From the NCBI GenBank assembly GCA_037178975.1, contig JASJZH010000005.1:9200501-9264500 (forward strand): a DNA stretch of 64,000 nt. Reading direction: 5' to 3'. This document shows, in pieces, positions 55,054 to 64,000 of the stretch. Source of the DNA: Oscheius tipulae (Eukaryota; Nematoda; Chromadorea; Rhabditida; Rhabditidae). Under the pieces are notes generated by a model that worked only from the letters and a program-made list of their open reading frames with translations, was not told the DNA's origin and made no database searches. Each line of letters starts with the position of its first letter. Positions within the stretch are counted from its first letter, which is position 1. Position numbers and translations under genes: made by a program.

Positions 55054-57185
55054 ATGCCTCAAGGATTGCTCCCTTCACACTTCTCATCAGAACATCCACA
55101 TCAAAGGTTCGTGTCTTCCACCTATAAAGAGCAGAATCAGTTCAGATACCTCGATAACAAGCCCAGCTTCCTCACACGGCTCAAACGTCGTTTCTTTTAC
55201 GTGTTGGACGGAAATCCGAGGCGGCTAAAGAGCATTTCCTTACTCCTGCTCACAGTATGCATAGCTTTCTACTTGGTGGTTTGTTTTGAAACTCTCAGTT
55301 TTGATTTAAAAAAGCTTCAGTTCTTCGTCTTTGTAAACGACGCGGTTATCGAAGAAGCTCCAAACATTGTCTTGCCCGATTCGTTACTAGAAAAACGGTT
55401 TGTTCTTGTTCAAATTCTCGGTAGAACTCCAGTTCAGTGTTGATTTCAAGCGGGTAACAATCGACAAAATATGCTCAGAAAGTACCAGCGTCTGTTATAG
55501 TGTTATTGACGAGAAGACGGATGAAAAGTAAGCTAGCCTATATCTTCCTCTAACAAAAAGCTTCAGTACTGTTTTGCGACACCTCTCCTTCGATAATGGG
55601 CTGCCCGAAGAGTATGATACTAGCGTGATACTGATCCCGCCCAGTGGAGAAACTTTCGACAGCTCCGACACCAGAATATGGAACATTGATCACCGTAAAA
55701 TCTCCTCACAATACGTAGGGTACCCTATTTTTCTTCAAATTTGATGTTTTTCAGGTTGCCGGAATGTTCATCACGCCGTTCATGCTCTCCTTACTGCCTA
55801 CGGAAGGCCCAGCTGGAAATAAATCGATGCTCGAGATTGGTCTGGGCGGCGGAAGTCTTGATATGGCCATGCATACGGCCTTACCTGATGTAATACGCCT
55901 GATTTTGATTATCTTTTACACCATATTCAGGTGAACATCACAGGCGTAGAACTCGATCCGGTCGTGATCAAAATAGCAGAGAAATGGTTCGGTGTTGCTG
56001 GCAATGACAGGCACAGAATGGTCGCGGCAGATGGTGTTCAATTTGTCAGCGATATGAGGAAGAGACGTTTGTTTTGCCTCGTTTTTAAAGGAGAAAAGTT
56101 TAAATTTTAGAGGAGACGACGGACATTGTTGTCGTAGACGCATGCGGCGGAGATGTCGACATCACGTGCCCGCCTGAAGGATTCAGGACGAGGGACGCCG
56201 TCGAGAATTTGATGTCTATTCTCAATCCTTCAGGTAGCTTACCAATATTCGAACTATTTTATTTGGTATAACGAACAGGCTAGTGTATCCATGGACAAAA
56301 AAATTTACCCGAGTTACTTTCCAAGCTTGAAAATATAATCTACCAAACCATCAGCCCAAAAATGGTCGGTTTTACAACCACACATTTCGCGAGAGTTTCA
56401 AAAATGAAGGGAGATGCCAGCTGGACCTGGATATTCAAAAATTCGAACGAACAGGTCCTTTTTGCCATCAATAAAAGTTTTTGTAGCAAACATACTTTTA
56501 TTCATTATCATTTTATCATCCGCCAGCCATGCACTGGCCCTTGAGTATTTCGCTTTTTTGAAAGATTTCCCAGAGACCTAGAGGTGGAAAGAACAAGAAA
56601 ACTGCGAAAATCCACTGCCAAATGTTAACTGGCCCAACGTGTCCCGCGAGGGAAAACTACAGTATGCCGCCAGTTAACCCCGTTCCTGAATAGATTACTC
56701 TAATTGAATGCATAGTTTGTTTGACTACTGTAATTGTCTAGTTTCTGCGACACAAGCAAAAAATTAAAAGTGCATCATTAAAGAACTAAACGACCATTTT
56801 AGTCTTGATTTGAGCAGGTCAGCTAGAGCCCATTGCAGGCCCGGCATACTCACCCGGTCTCTTACAGGTATTCTCATTGTAAACGTGCTGGCCCACGACG
56901 AGAAAGAAGCAAATCCTGTGAACGTCCAAAAGGCCGTAGCTGCATATACGGACGTCTTTCCCGCCTGTCTTCAGCTCAAAATGACCAATGAGGTAACTTT
57001 CTTCCGCTTTTCCCGCCAAAACAGTTTTTTTTTTTCAGCTAAACGTGATACTGGCCTGTCTCACCCAGTCGATCGGCGACGTCGAGGAACAGCTCAAATT
57101 CTACAGTAAACGTCTGGACGCGGCCGTGACCACCTTCAAACTCGAATACATTCTCGGCAACGTGTCCCTGTCCAAGACCTACTGA
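55054..57185 (+). CDS. Membrane-anchored spermidine-synthase-like methyltransferase
   Basis: Exons: 55054-55275, 55321-55397, 55438-55527, 55567-55714, 55755-55889, 55931-56066, 56111-56233, 56868-56992, 57039-57185. They total 1203 nt, or 400 aa. A basic cytosolic N-terminus is followed by a single membrane segment (SISLLLLTVCIAFYLFFVFV, residues of about 64-83). The lumenal/extracellular part has a Rossmann methyltransferase core: MLEIGLGGGSLDMAMH (motif I), ITGVELDPVVIKIAEKWFG, DIVVVDACGGD and SGILIVNVLAHDE. The fold is that of spermidine/spermine synthase and METTL13-like proteins. The substrate is unknown and polyamine synthesis is not implied. The intron 56234-56867 contains an extra open segment that could be an alternative 3' end. 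Confidence 0.82.
56280..56544 (+). other. Possible alternative 3' terminal exon or decayed exon in the methyltransferase gene
   Basis: It is open in one frame from NLPELLSKLENIIYQTISPK (about 56302) through DASWTWIFKNSNEQVLFAIN to a stop at 56544, with an AATAAA near 56471. No acceptor joins it in phase to exon 56233 without meeting TAG at 56281. It may be a broken alternative last exon or part of another transcript. Confidence 0.3.
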
Positions 57186-57262
57186 TTTCTCCGGGTAGAT
57201 TCTGCATAATTCTCTAGTCATCTTGCCTTCGTAGTCCATCTTCCATGTCGAAAATGCGGGTA

Positions 57263-57814
57263 TGGTTTGTTCAAAAAAAAGAAGGACTACAGTGTCCCGA
57301 AATGCTTACGTGGCAGGACCCTTGGGAGGGCGGGAATTCAAATTTAGCAATTTTTGAGATTCCTTTTTATCAATGTACAGCCTTCATTCTCTTTGTTTTC
57401 CGGAGTTTCTCGTTTGCTTCCGGTAAAGGCTGCTAGTAGACACGCTTTAGAAATAAAAGGAACGGATGAGAATCCGAAAACAAGCTGCTAGACTGGAAAC
57501 CAAAAAGAGCGAAAAATTAACTCGATTTGAAAGTACTCTAGACGCGCGGGATTTCAGATAGAGTTATTATTTTGGTTTTCAGTCTAGCAGCTTGTTTTCG
57601 GATTCTCACCCGTTCCTTTTATTTCTAAAGCATGTCTACTAGCAGCCTTTACCGGAAGCAAACGAAAAACTCCGGAAAACAAAGAGAATAAAGGCTGTAC
57701 ATTGATAAAAAGGAATCTCAAAAAAATTGCTAAATTTGAATTCCCGCCCTCCCAGGGGTCCTGCCACGTAAGCATTTCGGGACACTGTAGTCCTTCTTTT
57801 TTTTGAACAAACCA
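57263..57814. repeat. Large inverted repeat, arms of about 243 bp, spacer 65 bp
   Basis: The left arm 57263-57505 is mirrored by the right arm 57571-57814 with few mismatches. For example, GGACTACAGTGTCCCGAAAT at 57284 pairs with its complement near 57771-57790. The arms have no recognised coding content. The repeat lies 78 bp after the methyltransferase stop. RNA across it would fold into a long hairpin. Confidence 0.85.
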
Positions 57815-58696
57815 ATAATCTAGACACTTTTTTTAGCGCGAACTGTACAATAAAGGTTTTATGCAAAATAGTGTCAATAGATAGCAACTTCGGACCGGAA
57901 ACTGTCCAATTGGCCCAAAAAAGGCGTGAACGTGATGCTGACCTCAAAAGAAAGAAAATCACATCTTTAGGGATTCTTGGCAGGTGAAACAAGAAAAACC
58001 AGTTTTCCCAACCCAAAAACTTAGAAGTGGCACAAATTTGTACAGGAGTGAGAAAATCGAATGTTAAAAAGTGGAAAAGACTCGTTTTGAGGAGCTGAAT
58101 TTTTTGTTCTCAAAATTGATCAGAAATCGGTAAATCTTGGCGTTTCAGAGTTTTATACGCATTTTTAATAGCCCATTTTCGTTGCATTCACTTTTATCCG
58201 ATATGTTGTCGGTGAACATTGGTGTAGAGTAGTGTTCAAATGCAAAAAGGCCTATAAACGAACTCGAAAAAAATCGAGCAGGAATCTGTACTCTAGAGTT
58301 TTGGAATAAAATTGGTTTGAACTGTCGCGCGAAACCCAATAGAATCGAGCCAACGGGCTTCGTAGCCGGCCACTCGCTTTGAGCAAAAGGGTCTCAAAAA
58401 AGTCTTTAACATGTGCGCTATGGGGAAAACTTTCGACTTGCACCTACCTGTTGTCAATGATAAGACAAGGCTAAAGGACGGCGAACGCCGTCGATTCAAT
58501 GGGTTTGAAGGGCAGCTGTACAACTATAAATCTTACTTCTGAGGACTTTACGATAAATTTTATTCAAAAAAGCAATGAAAGACAAACTGAATGACATGAA
58601 ATGCACCACTATAATTGCGCCATGGAGGTGTGTGGTCACCCCTTATAGATCGTAGTACCCGTCTCGAGATGTGGCCTCTTGCCTCTCCAGCAAACT
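57815..58696. other. Spacer between methyltransferase and coiled-coil gene
   Basis: The two genes converge here. AATAAA on the minus strand at 58559-58564 fits the coiled-coil gene. Nothing else supported. Confidence 0.5.
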
Positions 58697-61600
58697 TCAG
58701 TTCAAAACTGGCTCGCAGTAGTCGATGACGTGAGTAATTTGCTCACAAGTCACCTGAACCCCCATGTTTTGTGAACTTTTCATTTGGATACCTGTGGATA
58801 GATAGTCCGAATGTAGGTGCAGTTCTTCTTGGCAAACTCTCCCGGCTTCTTGATTCCGAACGACTTGGTCGTGTTCTTGATCGACTGGCACAGCGCGTCC
58901 AGCTGCTGCTTGGACATGCCAGTCACCTGGGATCCCTAGACGAGAATGTGAGATAGGTTTGGATCAGAAACTCACGACTCCAGGCTGGGGAATCTGTCCT
59001 TGGGGTATCGGGGCAATCTTCTGGAAGTTATTGTTAGCAAATCGGAGATAGTCGCTCGCAGCCGGATACCAGTATCTTTAGGGCAAAGCCAGGATGATTT
59101 CCTCTACAGTACAAGAAAGTCTCATGGTCAAGTCAGTCAAGAGACAGTTGCATTGTGGATCCAGATAGGCTATAGTCTGGGTATCAAGATACTCTCTTCA
59201 CTTTCTGACAGACAAGAGACAGGTAGTAAAACCATTTCTCATCTTTGACCCTTTTGTGTCCCTCGACACATACTCATCAGCGACCACCATCCAAAGAAAT
59301 AAATTGAGATCACAGGAGGCCTTGATAGGCAGATACACCAAAACACATTCTACTGCTCGATAACAAAAATAGGTTGAAAAAAAGTGGTTTGAATTCGAAA
59401 AACTCTTACCAATGGCTGCATTGAAGAGACAATCGGCTGGGATGGCGGTGGTGGCGGAGGGGGAGGAGGAGCAGCTGGAATCACTCCAAGGAATCCGGAA
59501 GAAGCATCAGTAGGTGGATTTTGGTTGTGAGTCCTACGAATTCTCATTTTGATTCATTGAACCCAGACTAATTACTTGTACCACTCCCTGTACCATTCAT
59601 CGTAGTAGGCCTTCAGGTACTCTTCGACCGAGCCGGGCTGAACAATCGGCTGAATTTGCTGCTGTATAGGCTGAACAAATTGCTGGGGTTGGATCGGCTG
59701 GATGGCTAATTGTGGCAAGGCTGGGCCGAGAATTGGACGAATTGCCAGTGGAGAGACTGTCGGGTTTGGTGGAGGCTGAAAACCGTGAAAGTTCGAAGTC
59801 AATGGCAATATTTGCAAGCCTAATCGTCTTTTTTGTGGACAAGATCAAGGGCTACAACTTTGCAGAACATCAAAAAGTTCAAATACTCTGCTTTGTGCCT
59901 GGAACTTGGCTAGACAAGTCGCACCTCGACTTCAGCCACAAGCTTCTTTACGTAATTGCGTAAGCTTCAAATCAGAGGTCAATATGCCAGGATCTAACCG
60001 AGAATTCACAGTACCTGGAGGTCCACAAGAGGCACGGGCTCCGTGACTGGAGCTGTAGCTACTTGAAGAACGGTGACCGGTTCAGCATTCGTAGTGGTAG
60101 TCGGCTCGACTGTTGTTGGAGCATTGGTGATGAGCCTCTTCCTGTAGGTCGGGATCTTTCGTCTCTTGTGCATCTTGTTCTCTTCAGCACTGGTCTCCTC
60201 CTTTCCCTTGTCCTAAATACCCAGTATAAACTTGAAAGAATGGGCTTACAGTAATCTCCGATGGGGATGGCTTCTCAGCATCTCCGACCTTCTTAGTTTC
60301 TTGTTGAGCTGTCCGAATGCCGTGGACTCTGGACTTTTGGACCTTCTCTACCTACAAATGCTGGTCAATTTTATGCAAGCCCAGGTATACCTCAATCTCG
60401 ATGTCGTCCTCATCGCCTACATGCTTCTCAATGCTTCTCAGCTGCTCCTCAAGTCTCTCCTTCTCTCTCAGCAGCTTCTCCTTGTAGCGTTGGGGTGAGT
60501 ACACACTGAGCTCCTGAAACTCTAATTCTTATTTTTTTTTTCTTATTCCCTTTCTAGTTTTATAAACATTATGCCCGTCCTACCCCCTTAAGTTGATGTT
60601 CTAAGGTCCAAAGAACCGCTTCTGAGCTTGGCTAAGGTCTGCAGATCTGTAGAAGTTTATGCAACTTTAAAGAGCTGGATAATGGCATTTTGGACCGGGG
60701 AAAAGGTTTGTCAGAGAGTCCAATCGATCACTTTCCCTTCCCGTATTTTCTCGACTGGTCAAATTCCGATTCTGTGAGATGGTACGAGAGAAAATAGCAG
60801 AACGCTACTTGAAAACACAGTCATGTCAAGTATTAAACAATGGGACTGGTAGACTTCCAGTACCCTACCAACCTCATCCTCCTGCTCCTCTTTCTTCCTC
60901 CTCTCTCTGTCCATCTTCAGTCTCTCCAATCTGACTCTCTTCCTCTCCTGTCTGGCTGCCTCCTTCTGTTTCCGTCTCTCCTCCCGTCTCTCTGCCTCCT
61001 GTCTCTCTCTCCTAGCCTTCTCTTCCTCCAACTTCTTTCTGGCCTCTTCCAGTGCCTTCTTCTCCTCCTCGACCTGTCGTCTCTCCTCCTCAATCTTCTT
61101 TCTCTGCTCCTCGAGGACTTCTGCTTCCCGTCTGCGCTCCTCCAGCTCCTTCTCGAGCATCACATTCTCCTCGTCCTCCTTCGTCTTCTTCTCCTCCAAC
61201 TTTCTTCTCTCTTCCTCTTCAGCCCGTTTTTTCTGCATCGCCTTCCTTCTGGCCTCCTTGTCTTTTCTTCTTTCTTCTTCCTCCTCGCGAATCTCTCTAG
61301 CGGCTTCTTCCTTTCTCAGCTGCTCCTTCTTCTCAATCTCTGCCTCTTGTTCAGCCAGCGTGGCTCCAAGGCTTTTGGCCTCAGCCTCCAACTTTCTCAG
61401 CTCCTCCTCTTCTTTACGCCTCTCCTGTTCCAACGCCACCTCAACTTCCCGTCTCTTCAGTTGGTCGATGTCCCCGGAATGGATCTCGACCTGCTCTTCG
61501 AGCTGCCTTCTTAGCTCATTTTGCTTCTGTCTCAGGTGCTCCTTCCTCTTCTCCTCATCCCGAATCCGACGATCCTCTGCGGCCATCTGTCTCTCTCGTA

Positions 61601-63004
61601 GGCTTCTCTCGTCCTGTCCTCTCATCTCTTCCTCTCTCACTTGCTCTCGAATCTCTTCCTGTCTCTTCTCCTCCTCAGCCATCTCGCGCTCCTTCTCCTG
61701 TCTGTCTTTTTCTCTCTCCTGCTGTTCCAGTTTCAGCTGCTCCAGCTTCTTCTCCTCGTCCTTCAAGAGTCTCTCCTTCTCCTGCTTCAGTCTCTCCCTC
61801 TCCTTTCTCAGCTCCTCTTTCTTCTTTCGCCGTTCCTCTCGTCTCTTCTTTCGTCTCTCGATCATAGTAGCCTCGTCGACGATTTCTTCTTTTTCTGTAG
61901 TGGTCGTGGTTGCTTCAGTGGTCGACTCTAAACTAGTTGTTTGCTGCTGTCATTATCTACCTTTCTCACTGTTTCTATACCTGTCCATGTTCAAGTGAGC
62001 CTGTTCCAACTGTCATCCTATCAAAAGCGCTTGACATGGACGAGTCAAGCTGTCACTATGTCATTCTGACTCTGTCAGCCGGTCTGTCTCACTTTCTATG
62101 TTCCTTAAACATCTCACAGTTCCCCTGTCTATTCACACGTGTCCCTGTCAGCTTGTCTTGTTAACAAGTAGCAATGTCAATTCTACCCTGTAACTGTTCA
62201 ACGCGATCTCTCTCGAACTTCAAAGCTAACTTGTAATCTAAACGCTTGGCAGTAACAATAACTAATTGCCAATCAATGCTCTCTTTTGCTTCGAGGCCTC
62301 GCACAAATAAACAGAGTGCAACAGTGCTTCCTATATCGCACTGGTGGATATAGGTAAGGAACTTACCAGTCTCCGAATTCCAGTCAGTGTCACTCACCGG
62401 CACCTAAATAGTTTGCCTTGCTTCGAACTATGGTAATCTCACGTCATCACCAGGGAAAGAAGGAGCTGCGCCAGCTCCGAATCCACCACCGCCGCCTCCC
62501 CCTCCTCCAAAAGAGAACTGGCCAGGGAAATCGTTGGGGCTGGGAGATGGCAGTAATCCGGACTCTTCAATGGCGGCTGAAATGTTTTCATAGTCACGAC
62601 ATAGTTTTTGGGCCTTTCGATGTTCTGCAAAGTTGTAGCGGAGATCAAAGGCTTAAACTTTGCAGGCCATGGAAAGCTCAAAAAGGCTGTTTTTAGCCAT
62701 AATCTTTGCGTTCAGGATCTCATAACAAACCTTCCGTTGTCGTCGGCTCAACAGCCTCTGGCTTACTCGTTTCCGGAGCAGCCGTGGTTGATCTCTTGGA
62801 CTTGGACTCCCACACGGGATAGACCCTAGTGGGTATTTCTCTCTCCGTGGCCGTCTCTACATTCGAGTCCAGACTCTCCTCCTGTACTGTGTCCTCAATA
62901 GGCGGAGCCTCGCCGACAACCTCCCTGGGCTCAACTCTGGCCTCGTCGTCCATGCCAAAATCGTCGAAACCGAGCGAAACTTGGCCCGTGTAATGGTTCT
63001 TCGC
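58697..63004 (-). CDS. Unrecognised long coiled-coil protein with acidic/Pro/Gln-rich flanks; 5' end missing
   Basis: Exons: 63004-62731, 62576-62443, 62403-62367, 61927-60873, 60513-60391, 60351-60250, 60212-60015, 59775-59576, 59533-59410, 59020-58976, 58935-58792, 58753-58697. They total 2493 nt, or at least 830 aa, all in phase. Order: an acidic Thr-rich part, a Gly-rich stretch (FSFGGGGGGGGGFGAGAAPS), about 350 residues of Glu/Arg/Lys coiled coil, and a basic segment with KRRKIPTYRKR and Thr runs. Then come a Gln/Pro-rich part ending EEYLKAYYDEWYREWYK, a ten-proline run, and a C-terminal Cys-bearing helical stretch with LDALCQSIKNTTKSFGIKKP and VTCEQITHVIDYCEPVLN. I do not recognise it. 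No start exon or signal peptide is found before 63004. Confidence 0.75.
59818..59880. repeat. Half copy of the CAAAGTTGTAG hairpin repeat
   Basis: GATCAAGGGCTACAACTTTG followed by CAGAACAT, matching 16125-16215, in an intron of the coiled-coil gene. Confidence 0.5.
62600..62690. repeat. CAAAGTTGTAG hairpin repeat
   Basis: GATGTTCTGCAAAGTTGTAG pairs with CTTAAACTTTGCAGGCCATG around GATCAAAGG, in an intron of the coiled-coil gene. Confidence 0.6.
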
Positions 63005-64000
63005 CTGGAAAAATCCAGCCTGCGGGGGGTGATAAATCCCATCATGCCCTTGTCCTGTCTCTCTCTACGCAATATGTCCGCGCCAATAGTCGGGTTCTTC
63101 TCCGGTTTTTCGCGCACGCTTTCTCGGAAGATATTATCTCACCGCGGGAGCCTACACAACCTTTGTGCCGTTTTGTTTTCCTTCACCCGATGCCAAAAAA
63201 CTGAGTAGACAGATTTGGAACGACGCGTCCAGAGAGAGAGAGATCAAAATCTACGATTAAGTCATCTTTTTGTGGAAGGGCGATAGTGTCCCTGGGTCAA
63301 GTTTTTTGAATGGACACTTCCACTTCCGAGGGAGAAGAGATAAGGGCAGAGACCGGCGCCATTTTTACTTCCAACTGCGCACCAACTCGCATCTAATCAT
63401 GTTGATACGCAGATGTCAGTTGGTGCGCACGAACTGGCACCCATCTCTGGCTCGCACCAGCTCATAAGATTGGGCAACAATATAGAGCTTTTTATAGATT
63501 CTGGCTGCGTATCGTCGTTCTTAAGATGGTGCCAATAAAAGTCGAATGTTTTTGGCCTTGGACTGCGTACCAACACGTATGACATTCAGGCTGCGTATCG
63601 AGTTTATCTACAGTACCTTGTCGACACGTAGAAAAAAGTTTATGCGCCTTCTGAACTTAAACTGACGACTTCTGCCTATCTACCCCTCTTATAACGAACA
63701 GCTTGTGAACCCATATTGACTACGGTAGCTTGTCGATAGATAGTGCGTATGCTATACAAGTTAGCGCACAGTTAGAATTCAAACTCTTTTCCGTCATTTC
63801 CTTGAAACATTTGTTCTTCGCACCAACTCCAATGTTTGTTCATATGACAAATGAAATATCTATCTAACTCGAGCACTGTCACGCTGCGTACCAAAACAAA
63901 CTTGGCTGTACTCAGCCTGTTTGTCTTCTACGAGTTGGTGCGCAATGAGAATTCAAAACTCCCCGTAATCTTTCCACCTCTGGTTGTGCACTAGCTCTTA
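63005..64000. other. Right-end spacer with a cluster of GCGCACCAACTC repeats
   Basis: No exon is supported, although the start of the coiled-coil gene should lie here or beyond. Core motifs GCGCACCAACTCG (about 63378), AGTTGGTGCGCACGAACTGG (about 63418), GCGTACCAACACG (about 63566) and GAGTTGGTGCGCAATGAG (about 63932) occur in both orientations. They resemble the hairpin element at 14105-14245. A TGCGTATCGA-type motif also recurs. Confidence 0.5.

Noticed and set aside
60840-61998. Plus-strand Ser/Leu-rich ORFs of 224 and 246 codons
   Set aside because: They are antisense to the Glu/Arg/Lys coiled-coil exon. The composition explains the open frames.

Overview
This 64 kb window is metazoan nuclear DNA, most likely from a nematode. 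The protein-coding genes are broken into many short exons. Introns are often only 33-50 nt, with strong TTTTCAG-type acceptors. Several start codons sit directly behind a splice acceptor with no visible upstream exon (14-3-3, MED21, TIMM9, KAT and all three stomatin starts), which is the signature of spliced-leader trans-splicing. The 14-3-3 and stomatin proteins read closest, from memory, to nematode FTT-2 and UNC-1/MEC-2. I reconstructed most genes by choosing GT-AG or GC-AG boundaries. Nearly every model closes to a multiple of three at a length close to that expected for its family.

Layout. Positions 0.3-17.2 kb (minus strand) hold a tandem segmental duplication of a two-gene unit. One gene is a secreted PAN/thrombospondin-1 protein. 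The other is a surface protein with an IgGFc-binding-like region, a CUB-like region, and in one copy a mucin stalk and GPI tail. The proximal unit (9.6-17.2 kb) has an intact PAN/TSP1 gene and a short, stalkless second gene. The distal unit (0.3-7.8 kb) has a full mucin-tailed second gene and only the wreck of the PAN/TSP1 gene, with a mariner element inside it. An RTE-like retrotransposon fragment separates the units.

Positions 18-36 kb carry a PP1 glycogen-targeting subunit (plus), an SLC25A51-type mitochondrial NAD+ carrier (minus, with a near full-length mariner in an intron), an ABHD12-like serine hydrolase with a one-base frameshift (plus), and a stomatin gene with three candidate first exons (plus). 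Positions 36-49 kb carry a rhodopsin-class neuropeptide-type GPCR (minus), TIMM9 (minus), kynurenine aminotransferase (minus) and 14-3-3 (minus). The 14-3-3 gene contains two equal-length alternative exons only 12 nt apart.

Positions 51.9-57.2 kb carry an unrecognised two-exon gene fragment, MED21 and the U5 snRNP protein DIM1/TXNL4A, all on the minus strand and perhaps operonic, and then a spermidine-synthase-like membrane methyltransferase (plus). Positions 58.7-63 kb hold a long unrecognised coiled-coil gene (minus).

Intergenic and intronic DNA is full of small repeats: tRNA-like SINEs, at least three families of hairpin elements, a larger inverted repeat at 57.3-57.8 kb, and TGACAG-rich tracts. 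Most genes are housekeeping (mitochondrial transport, splicing, transcription, tryptophan metabolism, signalling). The rapidly changing part is the duplicated extracellular cluster at the left end.
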